A DNA stretch of 64,000 nt from contig NC_079503.1 of assembly GCF_030052815.1 (NCBI RefSeq), positions 60,368,735-60,432,734 of the forward strand, read 5' to 3'. A model generated the notes under the pieces. The model was not told where the DNA came from and searched no databases. It was given only the letters and a program-made list of their open reading frames with translations. The position numbers and the translations under genes were made by a program. Shown piece by piece: positions 35,571 through 46,395 of the stretch. The DNA is from Hevea brasiliensis (lineage: Eukaryota > Streptophyta > Magnoliopsida > Malpighiales > Euphorbiaceae). Numbering within the stretch: the first letter of the stretch is position 1; each line of letters begins with the position of its first letter.

Positions 35571-36953
35571 TGTAACACCCCTATATTCGGTAGTACATTC
35601 TACTGTTCCGGTGACCAGTGTAGGTCCGAACAACTAGAATGCCAAGAACTATATTTAAATGTTAGTGAGAATAAATAAAATAATGAAATACAATAAGAGA
35701 AAATACAAGAAAAACAAAAGAAAAATAATAGCAATGAAATGTAACCAAGTTAAACGAGCCGAGAACCTTAGCGATGGGTGACTGCACCGGGAAGTTGTAG
35801 CGTGGACCGTTGACTAGCCTTGGACCGCGGGGAACCTTGGAAAATATTTTTGATACTTAAATAAACATCTATTGAAGTATAAATGACATTAGAAATATCA
35901 AAAAAAAAAATTAATTAGTACAAAGAAAAATGAGAAATCAAGAAAACAACAAAACTCGGTATTACTGAAAAATTGAGAATGCAACCCGAATAGGGGCATT
36001 GTGGTCATTTGACATCTTGGGTTGCCTTTTGACCTAAATGTCCATTAAAAATAAATGATATTATACTTTGAAAATGTCATGGAAAATTAAAAGGAGATAC
36101 ATTATGTAAATAGTGAAAGTGTGGTGGCCAAATTGCAAAAATTAAAAACTTTAAATGAATAACCGTTAAATTATTCCTAAGTGCTCCACTAACTCTCATC
36201 TTGAGCCACCTATATAAGTAATTGGGACAGATTGTTCCAGTAAACCATCTCATTTTCTTCAAGCTTTCATCCATGGCCGAAATTAAATCCTCCAAAATTC
36301 ACCATGACCGTTTCATACATGAGCTCAAGTTCTCCATGATTAAGCCATTATTTCTTTAAGCTTCCTTCATGAAAAATGATCCTTACACCATGGGCAACCT
36401 ATAGGCAGCAAAAAGGAGAGGAAATTTCAAGGATTTGTCAAGCTCAAGTTGAGGTTAGTGCTTAATCTTTCCATTTTCCTTCAATAATCCTTGTGTTAAG
36501 CTTTGGGTAAGTTGAATTGCTAAGAAAAATTGAGGAAATGATGAGTATTGGTGAACCTTAATTTTGGCAGCCATGGAAATGCAGGGTTAGTGACTTATTC
36601 TTATATGTATTGGATGGAAATTACGGTTGATTAACTCAAATAAAAGTTGTAGTAGGTTAATGTCCAAGTATGTACATGTTAGTGCTTGAATTAAGGGTTT
36701 GAAATGGGACCTTGATGCTTTGGCAAACTGCCATGTTTGGCAGCCTATAATATCATGAATTTATGTGTGAATGTGAAGTTTATTAATAAAATATGATAGT
36801 GTTAAATTATGGGCAGCATGTGTAAGTGATATTAAAGTATGAGTATATTGAAGTTTATGTGTAATATTGATATTGAGATATGTTGAATTTTGGTGGAAGT
36901 AAATGTTGAGCTTGAATGGTGAATTGTGTGCATTGAGCACTTGAGTTTTCTGC

Positions 36954-36956
<3 letters not shown>

Positions 36957-37016
<60 letters not shown>
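36957..37016. repeat. (TA)n microsatellite, 60 bp
   Basis: Perfect AT dinucleotide run in the family C 5' LTR. The frame it creates on the other strand is spurious. Confidence 0.97.
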
Positions 37017-37018
<2 letters not shown>

Positions 37019-38476
37019 AAGTGCAATTGATTGAATATTGAAGTAATGAGGAGGAGAAGGAATATTAAATTGGAAGTGTAAGTGTTTTGTGCAGGTTATG
37101 TATTGATGGCAGTACCTAAATTAGGTCATAAGTGCCAAACTGTAAACCCAATTGGTATGAGGCCAATGAATAGTGAAACTAGACACCAAATAGGCCAACT
37201 TTCATGTAGAAATGTTACCTAAATTCTGCCTAGAAGGTGGCTTGAAAAATGACCAAATCCGGATTAGTGACTTGAAAGCCTGAAAATTTACCATTTGGGC
37301 AGCAGTTAGTGTTTTGACCATAAATTACTCAAAACAGGTCCAAATGACCTGAAATTTTTACCATAAATAGTCTAAACATATATCTATAATTCCTATGAAG
37401 ACACCAAAGCCTAGAATGACCAGAACCAAGCCAAATAGCTTGCACAAGTTCAGGTACCAAAACTAGCCAAACCAAAAGTGACCTAAAAATGACCTAAACC
37501 TATCATTTTGGTGCATTCTGTCCAGCATTGGTAAATTGACCATATCTTGGTCTACACAACTCAGAATGACCTAAAATTTTGCCTCGCGTGCAATAAGACA
37601 TAGACCTACAAGTTTTTAGTTTGGGTCAAAACCCGAAAACTGAGGGAACTAGGTCATCCAGCTAGGTCAAAATAGTATACCGAAATCCGGTAAATTGCAA
37701 TAAAATGCAATACACTTGGAAATGAAATTGGTAATATATACCAACACCAAAGGGCTATAAAATGTAACATATTGGTAACATTAGAATTGACTCACTTAGA
37801 GTGCATTAAGGGTCAATATTATAAGTTGACTAATGAAATGAATTGAAGGGAATAGTACCAAGAAAATTTAAATATTGGATTTTATTATTAGAAACAAATT
37901 CATTGAGTACTGAAACACTTTAAATTATGTGTTTCAGTTGAAAAGGATATTGAAAAGCATAAGGAACACTGAGTCAGGGCCAAGAGGCATATATCAGAGG
38001 TTTATGCACAATAATTTTAATTTCTCATTTTCTACTTAAAAATTTAATTGAACATTATAGTTTTAAATTGTTTCTGTGCACAATACTTTTTATATTCATT
38101 GCTTTTACCAGAAAATTTATTTGGAGAATTGAGTTATGAATAATTTTTTATTGTTTTAACTTTGAAAATTATTGTGTTGCCTACTTTGTAAATGGAAATT
38201 TTGAGATAAAATGTGAATTGTGGTTTGTATGAAATATTGTGATTTGGAATTGTTTTGATTCACACTTGGCATGACAATGTTACTATGTTCCTCCTCCATT
38301 TATGGGGTGAGTGTGATTATATTCCTCCCTCTTTGACTTGTCAGTCTGAGGTCAGTGTGAATGAGTACTCATTATCTAGCTAGCTTCCTCCCTCATTGAT
38401 TTCGATTATTGGGGTGAGTGTGCCTTATCGTGATGTACACACGGCATATTCGGAAAAGTTTGTGTCATGACCTAAG

Positions 38477-38664
38477 TTGTGTTATCGATTGGCAAAACTG
38501 TGTTATTCAATTATTTGATCAAATTGTGTTATTGATTGGCAACACCGTGTTATTCAGTTATTTGATCAAATTTTGTTATTGATTGGCAAAACTGTGTTAT
38601 TCAGTTATTTGATCAAATGGTGTCATTGATTGGCAAAACTGTGTTATTCAATTATTTGATCAAA
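38477..38664 (+). repeat. 47-bp minisatellite, four units
   Basis: Four exact-length units, each beginning TTGTGTTAT(T/C)GATTGGCAA (first base pair varies) and ending TTTGATCAAA. An equal four-unit array lies at 56996-57183 in another family C LTR, whereas the solo LTR has a single unit at 9729-9775. Confidence 0.95.
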
Positions 38665-38774
38665 TTTGTGTTATATGAACTTTGTAAATTGTGAGATGGA
38701 ATTGTGAATTATTTGATTTGGAAATTGTCAATAAAAGTTTTATATATCGCATTTCAAATTGTTATTGTGCACCA

Positions 38775-38816
38775 CTGAGTAAATTTTACTCAGCGATAGC
38801 TTTTCATTGCTGTCGC
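38775..38816 (+). promoter_or_regulatory. Double hairpin module in LTR
   Basis: CTGAGTAAA-T-TTTACTCAG (38775-38793) is a 9-bp stem with a one-base centre. It is followed by GCGATAGC (38793-38800) pairing with GCTGTCGC (38809-38816). Equivalent hairpins with different stem sequences occur in nine other LTR pieces in the window. Function unknown; an RNA element near the R region is possible. Confidence 0.6.
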
Positions 38817-39474
38817 AGGTAGACAGACTAATAGGGTAGCAGACTAGGCTGCTTGTACTACATTTTGAAATTTCACTGGGTATGTTGAGTATAACATATT
38901 TTGTATTTTGTTCTGTGATGTATGTTCACTGTATGTATATATTGTTCTTAGTTTTGAGTAGTTGTAAATTAAAATTGTATATTAAAGTTGTACAATAAAG
39001 TTGTAAACTAAAATTGTAAACTATTTTGGCCTGTAAAAGTATTGTGATAAATTTATCTTATCTCAGTTTTTTTTTTTTTTAAACACTAGAAAATTGATTG
39101 TTGAATTGAGTTGATAATGTTGAGAAATTTATTGTGTTCAACAAATTATTGGAGTTTGGGATTGAGGAATTATATATTTAAAGTGATTTTTACAGGTTTT
39201 TGAAGAACTGTTTTATTCAAAATACAGATGGCACTCTGCCAAAATTTTTACAAAAATTGTTAATACTTCAAATGTGTTGTTTGGTTTCACTTCAGTTAAA
39301 AAAAAATTTTAACGCCTGTCAATAGTGCTCACCACTGCAAAAAGAAATAAGAAAAGTTTTAAAATCCCTTGTAGTATATTTAATGGGTTATCAGTAGACG
39401 AAGTTGGTAATTCATTAGGTATACTACGGGATCATGTTATGCCCTATGGAGGGGTAGGGTGTGACATGTTTTAG

Positions 39475-39485
39475 TGGTATCAGGT
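39475..39485 (+). promoter_or_regulatory. Primer binding site, family C, mutated
   Basis: TGGTATCAGG lies eight bases after the 5' LTR. It matches the initiator-Met site TGGTATCAGAGC except for its 3' end. The intact form occurs at 48291-48302 in the related element. Confidence 0.8.
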
Positions 39486-39654
39486 AAGTTTTTAAATTCT
39501 GTTTTGACCTATAATTTGAATATTCTTTCTTTATAGTACAACTGCTCAATGTCATTGTTTGATACATACAGTATATTACATTATAAATATGCACTAACAG
39601 GAGGAAATCTCCTTGTGTTGGTTGTATAGGAAATAGAAAATACTGTGAAAAGAT

Positions 39655-40378
39655 GTGGAAGAGAAAAATGAGACAATAGAACAGTCTATGATAGCAGAAG
39701 TACAAGTTGAGGCCCTAGCTCCACAAAGTGTCAAAGGCCCGACTGTACCAGTTTTACCTGTACAAATTACTGCACAAATGGCCCAGCAAATGGCCACTTT
39801 CTTTCAACAAATGGCTGATAATCTGTCAGCCCAAGCCCAAGTACAAACCCAACACCCACAAGGGTAGTGTGAAATATAGAAGAGGGAGAAACCTATGGGT
39901 CAGAGCCCGAGCAGTAATTTGGGGAAGAGAAAAGAATTTAAGGAGCCCCGAGCTCAGGAATATAACAGAGGTGGATCATCAAGGCAGAGACCACCAAGGT
40001 CCAGTCGTCGAACAACTAAAAGTTCCTACCCTCCCTACCAATGTGAAACTTGTAGTAGAAATCATGGTAGGGTATGCTACAAGGCCACAGAAGCCTGTTA
40101 TAACTGTAAAGGCACAGGACACTTTGCCAAGGACTGCACCAGTGCCCATAGAGTTGGGCCACCTCCTACTACTGCTGAAGGGTCAGTTTAGAATCCTGTC
40201 ACCAGAGGTTCACAACCACCTAGCAAAGGTAGAGGCAGGGGTAGAGGTAGTCCATCAAGCAACCAAGGCACAGTGAATCAGTCAGAGCTAGGCAGCGCTC
40301 CGGTCAGAGTCTATGCAATGAGATAGAGAGAAGAGGCTGAAACTTTTGACATTATGGTACTTTCTCGATTAGTAACTA

Positions 40379-40448
<70 letters not shown>

Positions 40449-40540
40449 TGTTTAACCTGGGGTCTGCATATTTTTATGTTAGTGCCAGTATTGTTTGCTT
40501 TTCTGCTGTCCCTCGTGTAAAAAAAAAAATTCAGTTATCT
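39655..40540 (+). pseudogene. Family C gag and start of protease, internally deleted
   Basis: It opens with ATG at 39655 and MEEKNETIEQS, similar to the gag start at 48117 in the minus-strand element. QQMATFFQQM follows, then a stop at 39865. The capsid core that should come next, with its YHWW-type motif, is missing. The frame resumes at about 39895 with a basic linker, a cysteine-rich run (YQCETCSRNHGRVCY) and the zinc knuckle CYNCKGTGHFAKDC (about 40095-40137). After stops at 40189 and 40323 comes the beginning of a protease domain, interrupted by a TA microsatellite (40381-40444) that has grown within the coding sequence: protease-like bases resume after it (about 40445-40495). Similarity to pol stops around 40540. 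Confidence 0.85.
40381..40444. repeat. (TA)n microsatellite in protease region
   Basis: A 64-bp perfect AT run. In the related element (about 46840) the aligned place reads through the start of the protease without any repeat. Confidence 0.95.
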
Positions 40541-41285
40541 AAAAGTAAGTTATAGTAATGGAATTGCTCTAGATGAGGACAAAGATGTTATAGTTAGTAA
40601 TTGTTAGTGGATATTGTAATCAAAATAAGTTTCGGATATTAGTGAATTCGAAAAGGATAAAAGATAGGAAAGTTTGATCTATTGGGATGTATCGTAGTAA
40701 CTATGCAATTTTCTTGATATTTATACTGTAAGCTGTAGATTACAGTACTGACTTGAGATTATTGTGTAGAGCTACGTACTACCCGATAGTGCACCAAGAA
40801 GAGAATAGTTGTCAACGGCATCTATTTTGGTATAGTTATGCCAGGATAAATTTTATTGTTGGAAATGAGTTTGGAAATCCTACTTAGAGATTTATAACTC
40901 AAAAGTTAGAATATCGAAAGATTATAGTTTAGTACAAAAGAAAGTAAGCTATAGAATATTAATAGAAAAAAAGAGTTATGGAAGAAAAAAAATTTGAACA
41001 GTTGGTTCAGATATAATAAAAATATTACGAATGTGAGTAAGATTGTTAACTAGAATGGTCAAAGGACCAATGATTAGATAAATAATTTTAACATGACCTC
41101 AATGGTCATTCAATAAGGAAACATGAACCAAAATATTAGACAAAATAATAGTAAGAGAAGATTGGTGTTATACAAATAAATTAAATGTTGTATTAGATTG
41201 TTAAAAGTATTATACAAATTCAAAGGAAAGAAGATTATACGATCATATAGAAAGGAGAAAATAAACGTATGACTGTTGTAAGACG
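40541..41285. other. Non-coding internal segment replacing pol
   Basis: About 745 bp with no frame longer than a few dozen codons and no similarity that I can see to RT, RNase H or integrase. It lies between the protease remnant and the pre-PPT palindrome. It is AT-rich with scattered purine runs. Origin unknown; it may be captured or heavily decayed DNA. Confidence 0.6.
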
Positions 41286-41296
41286 GCTATTGGGTA

Positions 41297-41335
41297 AAAT
41301 TTCGCGGACGAAATTTATTTTAAGGGGGGGAGAAT
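41297..41335 (+). promoter_or_regulatory. Pre-PPT palindrome and polypurine tract, family C
   Basis: AAATTTCG (41297-41304) and CGAAATTT (41309-41316) enclose CGGA; AAGGGGGGGAGAAT follows and ends at the LTR start (41336). The palindrome is perfect although the coding region next to it is lost. Confidence 0.82.
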
Positions 41336-42501
41336 TGTAATACCCCTATGTTCGGTAGTGCGTTCTACTGTTCCAGTGATCAGTGTTGGTCCGGACAGCT
41401 AGAATGCCTAGAACTACATTTAAATGTTAGTGAGGAGACATAAAATAATGAAATACAAGAAAAGAAAATACAAGAAAAACAAAGGAAAAATAATAGCAAT
41501 GAAATGTAACTAAGTTAAACGAGCCGAGAACCTTAGCGATGGGTGACCGCACCGGGAAGTTGCAACGCGGACCGTTGACTAGCCTTGGACCGCGGGGAAC
41601 CCTGGAAAATATTTTTGGGACTTAAATAAACATCTATTGAAGTATATATGACATTAGAAATGTCAAAAAAAAAATAATTAATTAGTACAAAGAAAAACGA
41701 GAAATCGAGAAAACTATAAAACTCGGTATTACCGAAAAATCGGGAATACAACCCGAATAGGGGCATTGTGGTCATTTGATATCCTGAGTTGCTTTTTGAA
41801 CTAAATGTCCATTAAAAATAAATGATATTACACTTTGAAAATGTCATGAAAAATTAAAAGGAGATACATTATGTAAATAGTGAAAGTGTGGTGGCCAAAT
41901 TACAAAAATTGGAAACTTTAAATGAATAACCATTAAATTATTCCTAAGTGCTCCACTAACTCTCATCTTGAGCCACCTATATAAGTAATTGGGATAGATT
42001 GTTCCACTAAACCATCTCATTTTCTTCAAGCTTTCATCCATGGCCAAAATGAAATCCTCCCAAATTCACCATGGCCACTTCATGCATGAGCTCAACATCT
42101 CCATGATCAAGCCATTATTTCTTCAAGCTTCCTTCATGAAAAATGATCCTTACACCATGGGCAACCTATTGGCAGCAAAAAGGAGAGGAAATTTCAAGGA
42201 TTTCTTAAGCTCAAGTTGAGGTTAGTGCTTAATCTTTCCATTTTCCTTCAATAATCCTTGTGTTAAGCTTTGGGTAAGTTGAATTGCTAAGAAAAATTGA
42301 GGAAATGATGAGTATTGGTGAACCTTAATTTTGGCAGCCACGGAAATTTAGGGTTAGTGACTTATTCTTATATGTATTGGATGGGAATTAAGGTTGATTA
42401 ACTCAAATAAAAGTTGCAGTAGGTTAATGTCCAAGTATGTGCATGTTAGTGCTTGAATTAAGGGTTTGAAATGGGACCTTGATGCTTTGGCAAATGCCAT
42501 G
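41336..42501 (+). mobile_element. Family C 3' LTR, truncated
   Basis: It starts TGTAATACCCC and follows the 5' LTR (35571 on) with roughly one difference per ten bases by eye, so this is an older insertion than the family B element. It stops after GGCAAATGCCATG, where the inverted family C LTR begins. Confidence 0.88.
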
Positions 42502-43448
42502 CAAATCAAACACCCATACATGCTTACAAACTTTAACAAAGCAATATTCAAAAACACAAACTTACCTATTGTTGGGACTTGTTAAATCTTCACTAAACTT
42601 CCTTGATTTTGCTATCAAACTCTTCCTTGTGATGTGGGGATAATCTTTAATGAAGAAACCTAGATGTTTAGAGGTGAAATGGAGGAGAGGATGAAGCTTG
42701 AAGCAAAACAGCTATGGTGGTTCTCAAGTTTTCCATTTCGGCATGGATGAAGGAATCGGAGAAGATGAAGTTGCAGATTGTGTAATGGGTTTACACCTGC
42801 CCATTTAGTGTTTAGTTTATTACATAGTGGTCCACTTACATAAATTAAATCATATTATATGTTTAACTTTCATTTATCCCACATTAAACCCATAATTTTT
42901 ACTATTTACTTTATGTACCACCAATTTAATTTTTCATTATATTTTCCAAGTGTAATATTATTTATTTTTAATGGACATTTAGGTCAAAAGACAATTCAGG
43001 ATATCAAATGACCACAATGCCCCTGTTTGGGTTACATTCCCGATTTTTCGGTAACACCGGGTTTTGTCCGTTTTTCGATTTCTCACTTTTCTTTGTACTA
43101 ATTAATTAATTTTTCTTTGATATTTCTAATGATATTTATACTTCAATAGGGGTCTCTTTAAGTCCTAAAAATATTTTTCAGGGTTCCCCGCAGTCCAGGG
43201 CTAGTCAACGGTCCACTCCGTGACTTCCCGGTGCGGTCACCCATCGCTAGGGTTCTCGGCTCGCTTAACTTCGTTACCTTTCTTTGCCATTATTTTTCCT
43301 TTATTTTTCTTGTATTTTCTTTTCTTGTATTTCATTATTTTATGTCTCCTCCCTCTCATATCAAAGTGTAGTTCTAGGCATCCTAGCTGTCCGGACAAAA
43401 CTGGTCACCGGAACAGTAGAACGCACTACCGAACATAGGGGTGTTACA
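42502..43448 (-). mobile_element. Family C 3' LTR, 5' portion only (minus strand)
   Basis: It matches 51047-51993 closely and ends GGTGTTACA at 43448. The missing remainder has been replaced by the plus-strand LTR of the neighbouring element. Confidence 0.92.
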
Positions 43449-43490
43449 ATTGTCCCCCTCTTAAATAAATTTCATCTCAAAATTTTACCT
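43449..43490 (-). promoter_or_regulatory. Polypurine tract and decayed pre-PPT palindrome
   Basis: On the minus strand AAGAGGGGGACAAT abuts the 3' LTR start. The upstream arms AAATTT survive, but their CG steps have become TG and CA, so the palindrome is weakened. Such changes are expected of deaminated methylcytosine. Confidence 0.75.
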
Positions 43491-43494
43491 GGCA

Positions 43495-46395
43495 TTAGTC
43501 TCTGAACTGTTGTGGGTACTGTCTCCTCATATCCTCTTCACGTTCCCAAGTAGCTTCCTGGCCTGAATGATGGTTCCACAGCACTTTAACCAGGTGTATC
43601 TGTTTATTCCTCAACTGCTTCACCTCATAAGCCAGAATTTTTATGGGTTCTTCCTCATATGAGAGGTCTGGATTTACCTCAATCACTTCAACTGATAGTA
43701 TATGAGATGGGTCAGATCTGTACCTCCTTAACATGGACACATGGAAGACATTGTGTATCCTTGCTGGCTTTGGAGGTAATGCCAACCGATATGCCAAAGG
43801 ACCCACTCTTTCCAGAACCTCATATGGTCCGATGAAACGAGGACTCAGTTTCCCCTTTCTGCCAAATCTCATAATCCTCTTCCAAGGAGAAACTTTGAGG
43901 AATACCTTATCCCCCACTGCATATTCAATATCTCTTCTTTTCAAATCAACATAGGACTTCTGACGGTCTGATGCAGCCTTGAGTCTATCTCTAATCAATC
44001 TGATCTTTTCCTCTGTTTGCTGAACAATTTCTGGCCCAATCATCTTCCTTTCACCTACTTCATCCCAACATAAGGGAGTTTTGCACTTTCTGCCATACAA
44101 GGCTTCATATGGAGGCATCCCAATGCTTGATTGGTAGCTATTGTTATAAGCAAACTCAATCAAAGGCAAGTGTGTATCCCAACTACCTTCAAACTCAATC
44201 ACACAAGCCCGTAGCATATCCTCCAATATCTGAATAACCCTCTCGGGTGGCCATCCATGCGTGGGTGGAATCTTGTCTTTGAAGTTCAATCTAGTTCCTA
44301 GGGCTCTCTAAAGACTACCCCAGAATCTAGAAGTGAACCTAGGATCTCTGTCAAATACAATTGATACTGGCACTCCATGCAATTTTACAATCTTATATAT
44401 GTACAATCTGGCCAATCTTTCCAGGCTATAGTCCATCCGAACTGGCAAAAAGTGAGCAGACTTGGTCAATTTGTCAACTATAACCCATACTGCATCATGA
44501 CTACTCTGTGTCCTTGGAAGTCCTGTAACAAAATCCATAGTTATTCGTTCCCATTTCCACTCTGGTACTGACAAAGGATGTAACAAACCAGCTGGAACTT
44601 GATGTTCTGCCTTTACTTGTTGATAAGTTAGGCATTTGGAAACAAACTCAGCTATATTCCTCTTCATGCCCATCCATCAGTAATGCTCTTTCAGCCCTCT
44701 GTACATTTTAGTTCCACCAGGGTGCATAGCAAATGGAGACTCATGTGCTTCCTTCATAATGATCTGTCTCAATTCAGCATCATTAAGAACGTACATTCTG
44801 CCCTGATGTAGCAATAAACCATCATCTCTCACAGAGAATTCAGGTTTCTTGCCCTGCTGGACTTCTTTCAGTAGCTTCTGATATTTTTCATCACTCTGAG
44901 CAGCCATTCTGATCTGATCAATCAACACTGGTTGTACATGCCATGCAACTACTGTCTGTCCCTCATCATCAATCTCTAAACTGGCATGCTGTGCTTTCAA
45001 TTCATATACCATGGACAAAGGAGAAACTCTGAGATTTGCCATAGTCTTGCGACTTAAGGCGTCAGCCACTACATTTGCTTTCCCTGGCTGATAGTCTATT
45101 AAGCAATCATAGTCTTTAATGAGTTCTAACCATCTCCTCTGCCTCAAATTCAATTCCTTCTGGGTGCCCAAATACTTCAAGCTCTTGTGATCTATGTAAA
45201 CGTAGCATTTCTCCCCATACAAATAGTGTCTCCAGATCTTCAGAGCAAAAACAATAGCTGCTAGCTCCAGATCATGTGTTGGGTAGTTCCTCTCATGCGG
45301 TTTTAGCTGGCGTGATGCATAAGCAATGACATTCCGATCTTGCATCAATACACAGCCTAACCCATTGTGAGAAGCATCACTATAAACTGTATATTCTTTA
45401 CCCGGAGTAGGTAAAGTGAGGACTGGAGCTTCAGTCAAACACCTTTTCAACTCATCAAAACTTTGCTGGCATTTATCAGTCCACTGAAATTTTACATCTT
45501 TCCGAAGCAGTTTGGTCAGTGGAGAAGATAACATAGAAAACCCCTTCACAAACCGACGGTAATATCCAGCTAAACCCAGAAAACTGCGAATTTCTGTGAT
45601 GTTCCTGGGCGGCTTCCAATTAAGGATAGCTTCTACCTTGCTGGAATCTACCTTGATCCCTTCAGCTGACACAACATGTCCCAAAAAGGAGATTTCTTTC
45701 AGCCAAAATTCACACTTCGACAATTTGGCGTATAGTTGTTTCTCCCTTAAAGTCTGCAGTACAATCCGCAGATGTCTGTCATGCTCCTCTGCATTCCTTG
45801 AATATATCAAAATGTGATCAATAAACACCACCACAAATTGATCAAGATATGGTCTGAAGATAGTGTTCATCAGATCCATAAAAGCAGCTGGGGCATTTGT
45901 TAACCCGAATGGCATTACTAGAAACTCATAGTGGCCATACCGAGTTCTGAAAGCAGTTTTTGGAATACTCTGCTCTTGCACCTTCAACTGATAATAACTA
46001 GATCGCAAATCAATTTTGGAGAATACAGCTGCACCCTTCAACTGATCAAACAGATCATCAATGCAAGGCAATGGATATCTGTTCTTTATTGTCACCTTAT
46101 TCAACTGCCGATAATCTATACATAAGCGGAGAGTACCATCCTTCTTCTTAACAAACAACACTGGTGCTCCCCAAGGTGACACACTAGGGCGGATGAAGCC
46201 CTTTTCAAGTAGTTCTTGCAATTGTATCTTCAACTCCTTCAACTCTGCTGGTGCCATTCTGTATGGCGTTATGGAGATTGGATCCACACCAGGCATAACA
46301 TTAATTTCAAACTGCACTTCTCTTTCCGGAGGTAATCCTGGCAATTCATCAGGAAACACATCTGGAAAGTCATGTACTGTAGGGATGTCCTTCAA
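43495..46395 (-). pseudogene. Family C gypsy pol: RT, RNase H, integrase, chromodomain-like tail; near-complete but inactivated
   Basis: The first 572 codons (46395-44677) are open: the linker [17 protein letters not shown] with [13 protein letters not shown] (about 46170) and RTRYGHYEF (about 45940), RNase H with SDASHNGLG (about 45380), ADALSRK (about 45060) and the H-H half of the integrase zinc finger. The second Asp of the RT FIDD box is His (45814-45816), which should abolish polymerase activity. A TGG-to-TGA stop at about 44674 follows HY. The next frame (44673-44308) has MDFVTGLP and DRDPRFTS, but the second zinc cysteine is Tyr (CLTY). It ends at a TAG near 44305. The last frame (44289-43495) has the conserved HPQTDG stretch scrambled by a pair of compensating indels, then integrase C-terminus and a chromodomain-like tail (YEEEPIKIL, EATWERE). 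Natural stop at 43495. Confidence 0.93.

Larger units (their letters stand above)
35571..39466 (+). mobile_element. Family C 5' LTR (3.9 kb)
   Basis: It starts TGTAACACCCC and ends GGGTAGGGTGTGACA. It has the GTGACCAG/GGTCCGAAC module (about 35607-35634), the GATGGGTGAC module (about 35773), a TA microsatellite (36957-37016), two copies of the GACCTGAAATTTT-type block about 220 bp apart (37346 and 37568), a four-copy 47-bp minisatellite and the double hairpin (38775-38816). The extra length over the 3.5 kb solo LTR is largely explained by the two repeat expansions. Confidence 0.9.
35571..42501 (+). mobile_element. Family C gypsy element with gag only; pol replaced; 3' LTR truncated
   Basis: 5' LTR (35571-39466), primer site, broken gag (39655-40540), about 750 bp of non-coding DNA where pol should be, polypurine tract and the first 1.17 kb of the 3' LTR (41336-42501). 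The 5' flank ATTCT could be half of a target duplication; the other half is lost. With no RT or integrase it could only have moved using enzymes from another element, for example the related one at 42502-51993. Whether the deletion preceded or followed insertion cannot be told from one copy. Confidence 0.85.

Noticed and set aside
38477..38664. CRISPR-like array
   Set aside because: Units abut with no unique spacers; it is a minisatellite inside an LTR.
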